Both the position numbers and the translations under genes were made by a program. Positions 51,158 to 58,351 of a stretch of 64,000 bases of DNA are shown here, one piece after another. The notes beneath the pieces were generated by a model. That model did no database searches, was not told the origin of the DNA, and worked only from the letters and a program-made list of their open reading frames with translations. The first letter of the stretch is position 1. Each line of letters opens with the position of its first letter. The DNA is from Streptomyces sp. RB17 (GTDB lineage: Bacteria; Actinomycetota; Actinomycetes; Streptomycetales; Streptomycetaceae), in contig NZ_WEGL01000007.1 in NCBI RefSeq assembly GCF_009604455.1, positions 1-64,000 on the forward strand, read 5' to 3'.

Positions 51158-52447
51158 CTAACGCGTCCGGCGCTTCGGCATGAACGTGAACACCGCGCCG
51201 CCCAGCAGGATGGCCGTGCCCGCCACCAGGCCGAGGGCCTTCAGGGCGCCGTGGTCGCTCGCGCCGGTCTCGGCGAGGCCACCGGAGCCGGAGGTGCCGC
51301 TGCCGCCCGTCGAGCCGCCGGAGGTGGAGGTGCCGCCCGAGGCGCCGCCCGGCTGCCCGCTGGTGTCCAGGGTGAGCGAGACCGCGGTCTTCGTCGGCGT
51401 GCACGTCGTGGTCGTACCGAGCGCCTTGACCGTCAGGACGCCCGGGGACAGCGTCGAGGTGCCGCTCGCGCCGGGCTTGTAGGTGCCGGTGAGGTCGGGG
51501 ATCTCGATCGGGTCGCCGGACTTGATGTCCTTCGCGTTCGTCGGACCCTCCACATGCACCGTGCCCTTGTCGGCGCCGCCCAGCACCACCTCCATCGACG
51601 GCTTCACGGAGCCCTTGGGGATGTCGGCGGGGCTGTTCATCACCGACTTCTTGAACTGCACGGTGAGGTCGAAGTTCCCGCCGTTCTTCCTGGCGTTGAT
51701 CTGCACCGGCGAGGTCGCGTTCTTGTCGCCGATCGGGGTCTTGCAGGCGTAGGGGACCTGCACCTCCTTGCCGGTGAAGTCGGTCTGGCCGCCACTGCCG
51801 CCGGTCGCCGTGGGGGAGGCCGTACTCGTGGGGGTGGCCGACTGGGTGGGGGTGCTCGACCGGGTCGGTGTCGTGGACTGGGTCGGTGTCGAACTGGAGG
51901 TGCCGCCCCCGTCTCCCGTCACCTGGATGGTCGCCGCCTTCTGCACGGTCTCCTTGGGCGTGCACTTGGTGTCCGTCGACATCGCGTTGACGGTGTAGGC
52001 GTCCGGCGTCAGCGTCACCTCGCCGGCCGTCGTCAGCTTGATGCTGCCCTTCATGTCGGACAGCACCATCGCGGCGCCCTTGGGGATCGCGGGGTTCGTG
52101 CGCGTCCCCTGCAGCGCGATGTCGGCGACCTGCGCGCCGGCCGCCTTCAGCACCCCGGACGGCTGGACGGAGTTCGCGGGCAGGTCGATGATGTCGGGAT
52201 TCTTGGACGCGGCCTGGACGAACTTCCACACCACGTCCACCGTGTCACCGACCTTCGCCGTGGCCGGCGCGGTGATCTCGACCTTCGTGGTGCCGTCGAT
52301 CGGGCTGATGCCCGCGGGCGGCACGCAGTGGGTGGCGTACGACACCTCGGCCGCCTGCGCGGGGCTCGCGGCGAGGCCCAGCAGGACGCCCGCACCGCTC
52401 AGCGCCAGCGCGGCGCCCGCGGCCGTACCTCTCCTTCGGATGCTCAC
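51158..52447 (-). CDS. sortase-anchored surface protein with two copies of a Cys-containing domain (LAETG)
   Basis: 429 residues from the GTG at 52447, overlapping the upstream stop (GTGA). Signal peptide to ~AQAA (33). Two ~140-residue repeats, at about 35-180 and 225-370, each open with a Cys segment (YATHC, PYACKTPIG) and close with L/V-T-L-TP/SPG ... CTP. A Ser/Thr/Pro linker separates them. The C-terminus carries LAETG at 391-395, a hydrophobic span and an Arg tail: a LAXTG signal as used by class E sortases in streptomycetes. The domain also occurs in the 54723-55400 protein. Function unknown. Confidence 0.82.
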   Translation of the reverse strand: MSIRRRGTAAGAALALSGAGVLLGLAASPAQAAEVSYATHCVPPAGISPIDGTTKVEITAPATAKVGDTVDVVWKFVQAASKNPDIIDLPANSVQPSGVLKAAGAQVADIALQGTRTNPAIPKGAAMVLSDMKGSIKLTTAGEVTLTPDAYTVNAMSTDTKCTPKETVQKAATIQVTGDGGGTSSSTPTQSTTPTRSSTPTQSATPTSTASPTATGGSGGQTDFTGKEVQVPYACKTPIGDKNATSPVQINARKNGGNFDLTVQFKKSVMNSPADIPKGSVKPSMEVVLGGADKGTVHVEGPTNAKDIKSGDPIEIPDLTGTYKPGASGTSTLSPGVLTVKALGTTTTCTPTKTAVSLTLDTSGQPGGASGGTSTSGGSTGGSGTSGSGGLAETGASDHGALKALGLVAGTAILLGGAVFTFMPKRRTR

Positions 52448-53547
52448 GTCGGTCCTTTCGTGGTGGGAGTCGTCGGACTCGTCGGACTGTCGTTGTGCGG
52501 TGCGGAGAGCCGGCCGGCCGGGTCGCCCGGGACGGAGTCCGGGGCGAACCACGGCAGGGTCGGGTTCGTGGGGGGCGGTTCGGTGCCGCGGCCGCCGGTG
52601 CGGGACAGCAGGGGCAGCCGGGGCAACTGGGGCAGGCGCAGGGTGCGGGTGAGGCGGGCGGCGCCCGGCCGGCGCGGCCGCACCCGGTCCACCACGGCCA
52701 TGCCGACGCGGAACAACGCGGCCGGGACGACCAGGCAGAGCAGGATCCAGAACAGCGTCACGCCCCAGGGGCGGCCCACACCCCACGGCTGTTCGGCGAG
52801 GACCCTGCCGTCGTACTTCAGGGAGACGATGTAGTCGCCGTGCGCCCCGGCGGACAGCTCGACCGGCAGCCTGACCTCGGCCTTCCTGCCGGGGGCCAGG
52901 GTGCCGTGCCACTGCCGGTCGTCCCACTGCGGGGCGAAGACGCCGTGCGCGGAGCCGACCTGGAACACCGGGTCCTTGATCGCGCCGGCGCCGGTGTTGC
53001 CGACGGTGAAGACGAGGGTGCGGCTCGGCGGCGCCCCGAACCAGGTGAGCAGGCCGCTGGATCCGGTCAGCCGGGTGTCGGACAGGATCGCCAGCCGCCC
53101 CCCGGACTGCTCGGCGGGCAGCGGGGCGACGGGATGCCCGGCGACCTGCAGCACGGCGTCCGCCTCGGCCCTGGCGCCGGTGACGGTGGCCACGTGCACC
53201 ACACAGGGGCAGGGCACGGGCGGCTCGGCGACGGGGAGTTTCCGGCTGAAGGCGCCCTGCGCGTCGGTGGTCACGGCCCGGCCGTCGCCGTTGGCGCAGG
53301 AGTTGGTGCCGCCGATGACACCCCGTTCCGGTGTGGCCCGCCCGCACACCAGCAGCATCAGCAGCGTGTGGGACCGCCAGCCGCTGCCGGTGACGGTGAC
53401 CGAGCCACCGGCACCGGCCTGTGTCACCGACAGCTTCACGACGGGCCCGTCCGCCGCGTGCGCCGGACCGCCGAGGGCCGGCAGAAACAGCGCGATCAGC
53501 GCCACCACCACGGCAGGCACCCGCAGGACCCTCACCTTCCCGCTCAC
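52444..53547 (-). CDS. exported membrane-anchored protein, function unknown
   Basis: 367 residues, GTG start overlapping the stop of the upstream gene. Signal peptide (PAVVVALIALFLPALGGPAHA), an Ig-like extracellular region with four cysteines in CPC and GTNSCANGDG contexts, a second beta domain (~150-255), one membrane helix (VTLFWILLCLVVPAALFRVGM, ~265-285), and a ~80-residue cytoplasmic tail rich in Arg, Pro and Thr. It is coupled by overlaps to genes on both sides, which implies a stoichiometric complex with them. No family I can name with confidence. Confidence 0.75.
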   Translation of the reverse strand: MSGKVRVLRVPAVVVALIALFLPALGGPAHAADGPVVKLSVTQAGAGGSVTVTGSGWRSHTLLMLLVCGRATPERGVIGGTNSCANGDGRAVTTDAQGAFSRKLPVAEPPVPCPCVVHVATVTGARAEADAVLQVAGHPVAPLPAEQSGGRLAILSDTRLTGSSGLLTWFGAPPSRTLVFTVGNTGAGAIKDPVFQVGSAHGVFAPQWDDRQWHGTLAPGRKAEVRLPVELSAGAHGDYIVSLKYDGRVLAEQPWGVGRPWGVTLFWILLCLVVPAALFRVGMAVVDRVRPRRPGAARLTRTLRLPQLPRLPLLSRTGGRGTEPPPTNPTLPWFAPDSVPGDPAGRLSAPHNDSPTSPTTPTTKGPT

Positions 53548-54545
53548 TTCACCGCGCCTTCCGTCAACTGCTCACCGGGACACGGGACCTCGTCGACGAC
53601 GGGACCCGGTCCTCTTCCGGCCGGCGTACGGCCCCGCCGCCCGCGTACGGCGATCCAGGCGCCCGTCCCGAAGCACAGCAGCGCGCCGCCCGCCCCCGCC
53701 ACCGCCGGCCACGGCACGAACCGGGCCGACGTGGTCGCCGTGTCGTGGGCTCCGCCCGGGGCCGTGACCGTCAGCCGCACGTCGACCGCGTCCAGCGCGG
53801 GCCGGTCGGGCCAGGGCTCGGTGAGCTTCAGACGGGCACCGGGGCGCAGGTGGACGGGGAGGGCGCGCGGCGCACGGTCCAGGACCCGGCCGAGCACGCC
53901 GTCCGCGCGCACCGCGAGTCTCGGCACGAGGACGGTCGTACCGCGGTTGACCAGCTCGTACGTGATGCGGTCGGCGTGCACGGCGAGGTGCTCGACGGTC
54001 AGCGCCGCGAGCGCCGGGCCACCGACGCGCAGCCGGACCGGGACGGTCGCCGTACGCCCCCGCGTGTCCCGCGCGACGACGGCCCCGGAGCGGTCGCCGG
54101 GTGCGGCCCCGGCAGGCACGGTCACCGTGAAGGGCACCTCGGCGCGGGTGCGGGCCGGGACGCGTATCCCGGTCTCGGCCTTCTCGGCGAAGACCGCGCG
54201 CAGGCCGGTTCCGGACAGCCGTACGACGACCGGCGCCCGCCCGGGATTGGTGACGGCCACCGTGTCCTGCAGGACCGTCCCCGGCGGGCCCTCGGCGTAG
54301 AAGGACGGACGGCCGCCGCCCGCGGGCGCGACGGACCACGCCGCGGGCGCGGCGGAGGCGCCGGCTGCCGTACCCAGCGCGGCGCACAGGCAGAGGGCGG
54401 CGGGCAGGGCGGCGCGGGCAGAGAGCGGCGCCTCGGTCCGGGGTGCACGCCGGTGACCGATCGGGGGGCGGGACCCTGGCGGGCGTCGGCGGCGTGGCGA
54501 CGCACAGCTCAGCGCGCGGGTGAGGGCGCGGGCGGCGGACGGCAT
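53544..54545 (-). CDS. exported DUF916-like beta-sandwich membrane protein
   Basis: 333 residues from the ATG at 54545 (GGAG upstream). A long basic leader and hydrophobic signal precede WSVAPAGGGRPSFYAEGPPGTVLQ..., the pattern of DUF916-type proteins that bind peptidoglycan in WxL systems of Firmicutes. It continues TVAVTNPGRAPVVVRL and a second Ig-like domain, and a C-terminal membrane helix (~283-303) with an Arg-rich tail follows. The DUF916 resemblance is by eye only. Its stop overlaps the next start (GTGA). Confidence 0.7.
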   Translation of the reverse strand: MPSAARALTRALSCASPRRRRPPGSRPPIGHRRAPRTEAPLSARAALPAALCLCAALGTAAGASAAPAAWSVAPAGGGRPSFYAEGPPGTVLQDTVAVTNPGRAPVVVRLSGTGLRAVFAEKAETGIRVPARTRAEVPFTVTVPAGAAPGDRSGAVVARDTRGRTATVPVRLRVGGPALAALTVEHLAVHADRITYELVNRGTTVLVPRLAVRADGVLGRVLDRAPRALPVHLRPGARLKLTEPWPDRPALDAVDVRLTVTAPGGAHDTATTSARFVPWPAVAGAGGALLCFGTGAWIAVRGRRGRTPAGRGPGPVVDEVPCPGEQLTEGAVK

Positions 54546-54722
54546 GGGCGGCTCCAGCGGTTGGCCTGGGCTCGGCGACGACCTCGGCTTCAGCGGCTGC
54601 AAGGGCTTGAGGGGCTTGCCCGGGGCTCGGCGGCGGCGGTCCGGGCCTCAGCAGCCACCGGGGCTTCACCAGGTGACCCGGTTTCGGCGGTCGGCCCCGG
54701 TGTCGGCAGTCGTCGGACGGGA

Positions 54723-55400
54723 TCAGCGGCGGGCGGGCCGGACGCGGCGGGTCAGCCACAGCGTGCCCGCCGCGCCGGTGAGGAGGACCGTGCCGCCGAG
54801 CGTGGCGAGGGCGATCGCGTTGTCCTCGGGGCCGGTCTGGGGGAGCTGTCCGCCGGAGGAGCCGCCCGAGGTCGAGGACGACGAGCCGCCCGCCGCCGTC
54901 ACGTCCAGGGTGAGCCCCGGCTTGGGGCTGTTGGTCGGCGTGCAGGTCGTCGTCGTGCCGAGCGCCTTGATGATCAGCGTGCCCGGCGTGAAGGTGACCT
55001 TGCCGGTCTTCTTCGGCGTGTACGTGCCGGTCAAGTCACTGATTTTGATCGGGGTGTTGGCGGGGATCGCGGCCGCGTTGGCGGGCCCGCTGACCGGCAG
55101 CGTGCCGCTGTCGGCGCCGCCCAGCCTGATGCTCGCGCTCGGGGTCATCGCGCCCTTGCCCAGTTCGACGGGACTGGAGGAGACGCCCTTCTGCCAGGAC
55201 ATGGTGATCTTGTAGCCGCTGCCGCTCTTGACGCCCTTGATGTCGATGGGCGACACGGCGCTCTTGACGCCGATCGGGGTCTGACAGCGGTAGTTGACAT
55301 CGACGACGTCGGCGTGGGCGGCCGGCGCGGACAGCAGCACCACCGAGCCTGCCAGGGCCGCGGCGGACGCGAGCGCGGCGGTTCGTTTCGGGTACGACAC
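54723..55400 (-). CDS. sortase-anchored surface protein with one Cys-containing domain (LPQTG)
   Basis: 225 residues from the GTG at 55400. Signal peptide to APAAHA (~29), then one copy of the domain found twice in the 51158-52447 protein: YRCQTPIGVKSAVSPIDI ... IRLGGADSGTLPVSGPANA ... ISDLTGTYTPKKTGKVTFTPG ... KALGTTTTCTP. A Ser/Gly-rich stalk leads to LPQTG (186-190), a hydrophobic span and an Arg tail. The LPXTG signal differs from the LAXTG of the larger relative, suggesting different sortases or efficiencies. 177 bases separate it from the next gene of the block. Confidence 0.82.
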   Translation of the reverse strand: MSYPKRTAALASAAALAGSVVLLSAPAAHADVVDVNYRCQTPIGVKSAVSPIDIKGVKSGSGYKITMSWQKGVSSSPVELGKGAMTPSASIRLGGADSGTLPVSGPANAAAIPANTPIKISDLTGTYTPKKTGKVTFTPGTLIIKALGTTTTCTPTNSPKPGLTLDVTAAGGSSSSTSGGSSGGQLPQTGPEDNAIALATLGGTVLLTGAAGTLWLTRRVRPARR

Positions 55401-55616
55401 GGTCGGTCCACCCCATTCATTCCGGATTCGCTGCGACGAGCATTTCCTGACGACGCATCAGATTCGGCCGTCAAGGTACGCCGGGCGCCGCGAGGAGGGA
55501 AGACGCATCACACGCCGGACTTGTGGCGATCCGGCGCGTGTGACGCGTGGCTGGAGTGGAGGGTGGGCCCGGAACCGTTCGGTCCTGTCGAACTGACGGC
55601 CGCGCGCGGCCGCCGG

Positions 55617-56186
55617 CTACGCCGGTGCGCCCAGTTCCGCCCACACCGTCTTGCCCGGGCGGCCCGCGGTGCGGACGACGCCCCAGTCCAGGCAGAGCCG
55701 CTGCACGATGAACATGCCGTGGCCGCCGGGGCGGCCGGCGCGGTGCGGGGTGCGGGGGGCCGGCTGGCCGGTGCCGCGGTCGGAGACCTCGATCCGGATC
55801 ACCTTGTTGTCGCAGGCCAGGAGGAGTTCCTCGGGGCCCTCGGCGTGCAGGCAGGCGTTGGTGACCAGTTCGGAGACGACGAGCAGCACATCCTCTGCCG
55901 CGGCCCGCTGGTCGGCGCCGGCGGCGGGCAGCCAGCCCCACGCGTACAGCGCCTGGCGGGTGAAGTCGCGGGCGAGCGGGACGACCCCGCTCTCGCCCTG
56001 CAGACCGATCCTGCGGACCTGCGGCCCGCCGGTGTCCTGAGTGCCGCCGGCGGGCCCGGGCGGCACGGACGGCGCGGCTGCCCCCGTGGGCACGCCTGCC
56101 GTCGGCGCACCCCCCTCGGACGCCCCGGAAGCGCCGCTGGGCTCCGGGCCGCGGTCGCCCGGCGAGTAAGGCCGGGTGGTGCTCAT
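55617..56186 (-). CDS. prsI: anti-sigma factor kinase-like ATP-binding protein
   Basis: 189 residues. After a ~60-residue Pro/Gly/Ala-rich leader comes a GHKL ATPase domain of the SpoIIAB/RsbW type: DVLLVVSELVTNACLHAEGP (N-box), IEVSDRGTG (G1) and PGGHGMFIVQRLCLDWGV (G2). Such proteins bind a partner sigma factor and phosphorylate an anti-anti-sigma protein. The neighbours are a STAS protein and a SigB-type sigma factor, matching the S. coelicolor PrsI-ArsI-SigI partner switch as I recall it. Confidence 0.82.
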   Translation of the reverse strand: MSTTRPYSPGDRGPEPSGASGASEGGAPTAGVPTGAAAPSVPPGPAGGTQDTGGPQVRRIGLQGESGVVPLARDFTRQALYAWGWLPAAGADQRAAAEDVLLVVSELVTNACLHAEGPEELLLACDNKVIRIEVSDRGTGQPAPRTPHRAGRPGGHGMFIVQRLCLDWGVVRTAGRPGKTVWAELGAPA

Positions 56187-56227
56187 CAGCGCTTCACCTC
56201 ACCGATTCACCAGTTCACGATTCAATG

Positions 56228-56251
56228 GGCCGGCACTGCTCCGTGCCGGCC
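56228..56251 (-). terminator. hairpin between the anti-anti-sigma and anti-sigma genes
   Basis: GGCCGGCAC (56228-56236) pairs with GTGCCGGCC (56243-56251). Placed 40 bases before the prsI-like start, it may attenuate read-through or act on the prsI leader rather than terminate. Confidence 0.5.
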
Positions 56252-56259
56252 GGTCCGTA

Positions 56260-56295
56260 CCGTACGTCGTACGAACCTCGTCCGTACGTCGTACG
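56260..56295. promoter_or_regulatory. two CGTACG-T-CGTACG palindromes 22 bp apart
   Basis: CCGTACGTCGTACG starts at 56260 and again at 56282. Each copy is a 13-base palindrome and the centres are two helical turns apart, a typical arrangement for cooperative binding of a dimeric regulator upstream of the prsI-like gene. Confidence 0.5.
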
Positions 56296-56518
56296 CCCGC
56301 CGTCGGCGCGGGGTGCCCTGCTCGCCCGTCCGTCGCACCTACGTGCCGTCCGGTCGTCACGCCGGTCCCGGGGCGGTCCGGGCCGGCGTCGGTCAGGGGA
56401 TGCCCCGCCTTCTCCTGCCCTCTCCTGCCCGGCCGATCCGGCACAACACCCCTGTTTTCGGCGTGACGGGTGCGGCCGCCCGCGACCGGTGGCACGCGGG
56501 AGGGCGGGGACGGCGGAC

Positions 56519-56896
56519 TCAGTCGGCGCCGTCGGCCAGGGCCGCCTCCACGGAGTCGTGGACGGTGAAGACCGCCTCGGCGCCGGTGATCTCGAACACT
56601 CGGGCGACCACCGGCTGCATACCCGCCAGATGGACCCCGCCGCCGGCGGCCTCGGCCTTCAGCCGGGCGCCGAGCAGGACGTTCAGCCCCGTGGAGTCGC
56701 AGAATTCCAGACGTGTGCAATCCACGACCAGGCGCGAGAAGCCCTTGGCCAGGAGGTCGTCGAGGGGCTCACGCAGAAGATCGGCGGTGTGGTGATCGAG
56801 CTCACCCGCCGGTGTCACAACGGCGGTGGAGCCCTCTTCACGCACCTCCACCAGAAGCCGGCCCGACTGTGCGCTGCCGACCGTCCCGTGGTCCAT
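56519..56896 (-). CDS. arsI: anti-anti-sigma factor (STAS domain)
   Basis: 125 residues from the ATG at 56896 (GGGAGAGA upstream); in-frame starts further upstream are possible. One STAS domain: VEVREEGSTAVVTPAGELDHHTADLLREPL, then LVVDCTRLEFCDSTGLNVLLGARLKA, where the serine of DSTGLN is the expected phosphorylation site. When unphosphorylated it sequesters the anti-sigma kinase and frees the sigma factor. Divergent from the sigma-factor gene, with the kinase gene downstream. Confidence 0.85.
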   Translation of the reverse strand: MDHGTVGSAQSGRLLVEVREEGSTAVVTPAGELDHHTADLLREPLDDLLAKGFSRLVVDCTRLEFCDSTGLNVLLGARLKAEAAGGGVHLAGMQPVVARVFEITGAEAVFTVHDSVEAALADGAD

Positions 56897-57141
56897 GCCG
56901 TCTCTCTCCCGAGGTCGCGGACGCTGACTGCCCTCGAACATTACGCCCTCCTCGCACACTCCGGCACCCGAAGAACCTCACAGAAACGGACATACCCGAA
57001 CAGAACGCACTTGCGGTCGGCTCGGTCGAGCGGGTAGGGCTAGTAAGGACACCTACCCACGTGGCTTTGGAGGCGCCGCACACCGTAGTGCACGTACCGG
57101 CTTCGGCAGCCATATGCCGAGAACGATGGAGGACACCAGCC

Positions 57142-58038
57142 ATGTCACCCCGGCTCGACGCATCGCATACCCCGATCGCGACGTCGACACCCCCACCGGA
57201 ACAACTGGATCATCCCATCGACGCCCTCGACCCCATCGAGGGACTCCCGGAGATCCCCCCGTACGACGAGATCGGCCCGGTCGACGCGCGGGCCTTGTCC
57301 AAGACCCTCTTCGAGCGCCTGGAGTCGCTGGAGGAAGGGACGCACGAGTACTCGTACGTCCGCAACACCCTCGTCGAGCTCAACCTCGCGCTCGTCAAGT
57401 TCGCCGCCTCCCGCTTCCGCTCCCGCAGCGAGCCGATGGAGGACATCATCCAGGTCGGCACCATCGGCCTGATCAAGGCGATCGACCGTTTCGAACTCAC
57501 CCGCGGCGTGGAGTTCCCCACCTTCGCGATGCCGACCATCATCGGCGAGATCAAGCGTTTCTTCCGCGACACCTCGTGGTCCGTGCGGGTTCCGCGCAGG
57601 CTGCAGGAGCTGCGCCTGGACCTGGCCAAGGCCGGGGACGAGCTGGCCCAGCGGCTGGACCGGGCCCCGACCGTCCAGGAGCTGGCCGAGCAGCTCGGCA
57701 TCTCCGACGACGAGGTCGTCGAGGGCATGGCCGCCTCGAACGCGTACACCGCCTCCTCGCTGGACGCCCAGCCCGAGGAGGACGAGACCGAGGGCGCCCT
57801 CGCGGACCGCATCGGGTACGAGGACCACGGGCTGGAGGGGATCGAGTACGTCGAGTCCCTCAAGCCGCTGATCGCCGAACTGCCGCCACGGGACCGGAAG
57901 ATCCTCTCGCTGCGTTTCGTGGCGAACATGACCCAGTCGGAGATCGGCGAGGAACTCGGCATCTCCCAGATGCACGTGTCCCGGCTGCTGTCGCGCACGC
58001 TGGTACGGCTGCGCAAGGGTCTGACGGTCGAGGAGTGA
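57142..58038 (+). CDS. sigI: SigB/SigF/SigG-family alternative sigma factor
   Basis: 298 residues from the ATG at 57142 (GGAGG nine bases upstream). Conserved regions: 2.1-2.4 VELNLALVKFAASRFRSRSEPMEDIIQVGTIGLIKAIDRFE and FPTFAMPTIIGEIKRFFRDTSWSVRVPRR, region 3 RAPTVQELAEQLGISDDEV, region 4 LPPRDRKILSLRFVANMTQSEIGEELGISQMHVSRLLSRTL. It belongs to the streptomycete SigB-like group controlling stress and development. Its position beside kinase and STAS genes indicates partner-switch control; I assign SigI from this context. A perfect 14-bp terminator follows. Confidence 0.88.
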   Translation: MSPRLDASHTPIATSTPPPEQLDHPIDALDPIEGLPEIPPYDEIGPVDARALSKTLFERLESLEEGTHEYSYVRNTLVELNLALVKFAASRFRSRSEPMEDIIQVGTIGLIKAIDRFELTRGVEFPTFAMPTIIGEIKRFFRDTSWSVRVPRRLQELRLDLAKAGDELAQRLDRAPTVQELAEQLGISDDEVVEGMAASNAYTASSLDAQPEEDETEGALADRIGYEDHGLEGIEYVESLKPLIAELPPRDRKILSLRFVANMTQSEIGEELGISQMHVSRLLSRTLVRLRKGLTVEE

Positions 58039-58351
58039 CCTCCGCGTCCGCCGCTGTGACGCCTTCGCGGCGGCCCGGCCACGGTGCCGGGCCGCCGCGG
58101 CGTCCGCGCGGCCGGACCCACCTGTCCGGTTGGCACGGGTATCCCTGATCCCGACCGCCATTCCCGGTTCCCGGCCGGACCTCCGGGCCAACTGCCCCCG
58201 TGGTCCCAACCGTTATGTGGTTACCGGCGGAAACCTCTTTTCCCGGCGGTCCCCCTCGACCACTATGGCCCCCCGAACTGGCTACTGGCCGGTATGTCAG
58301 ACCGGGGGCCGCAACGGCGCGGTGCCCCGGGGGTGCGAGGAGGCTGGACGC
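58039..58351 (+). other. 313-base intergenic region before the ricin-domain gene
   Basis: Contains the sigI terminator. The A+T-richer patch 58208-58250 (with GTTATGTGGTTACC and GGAAACCTCTTTT) probably holds the promoter of the next gene; no classical -35/-10 pair could be fixed. Confidence 0.45.
58066..58099 (+). terminator. perfect 14-bp terminator after the sigma-factor gene
   Basis: CGCGGCGGCCCGGC (58066-58079) pairs with GCCGGGCCGCCGCG (58086-58099) around a 6-base loop, 28 bases past the stop codon. No T-run, as is usual in Streptomyces. Confidence 0.85.

Larger units (their letters stand above)
56187..56518. promoter_or_regulatory. 332-base region between arsI-like and prsI-like genes
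   Basis: No gene supported. Holds a hairpin (56228-56251) and two CGTACG-based palindromes (56260-56295), listed separately; the rest is G/C-rich without structure I could recognise. Confidence 0.6.

Noticed and set aside
53421..56795. 1124-codon plus-strand open frame spanning the surface-protein and anti-sigma genes
   Set aside because: Runs antisense through four well-supported genes and their intergenic gaps; Arg/Gly/Ala-rich nonsense translation.
57010..57035. SigB-type autoregulatory promoter with GGGTAG upstream of sigI
   Set aside because: A GGGTAG -10-like element is present near 57030 but no GTTT-type -35 lies 14-16 bases before it.
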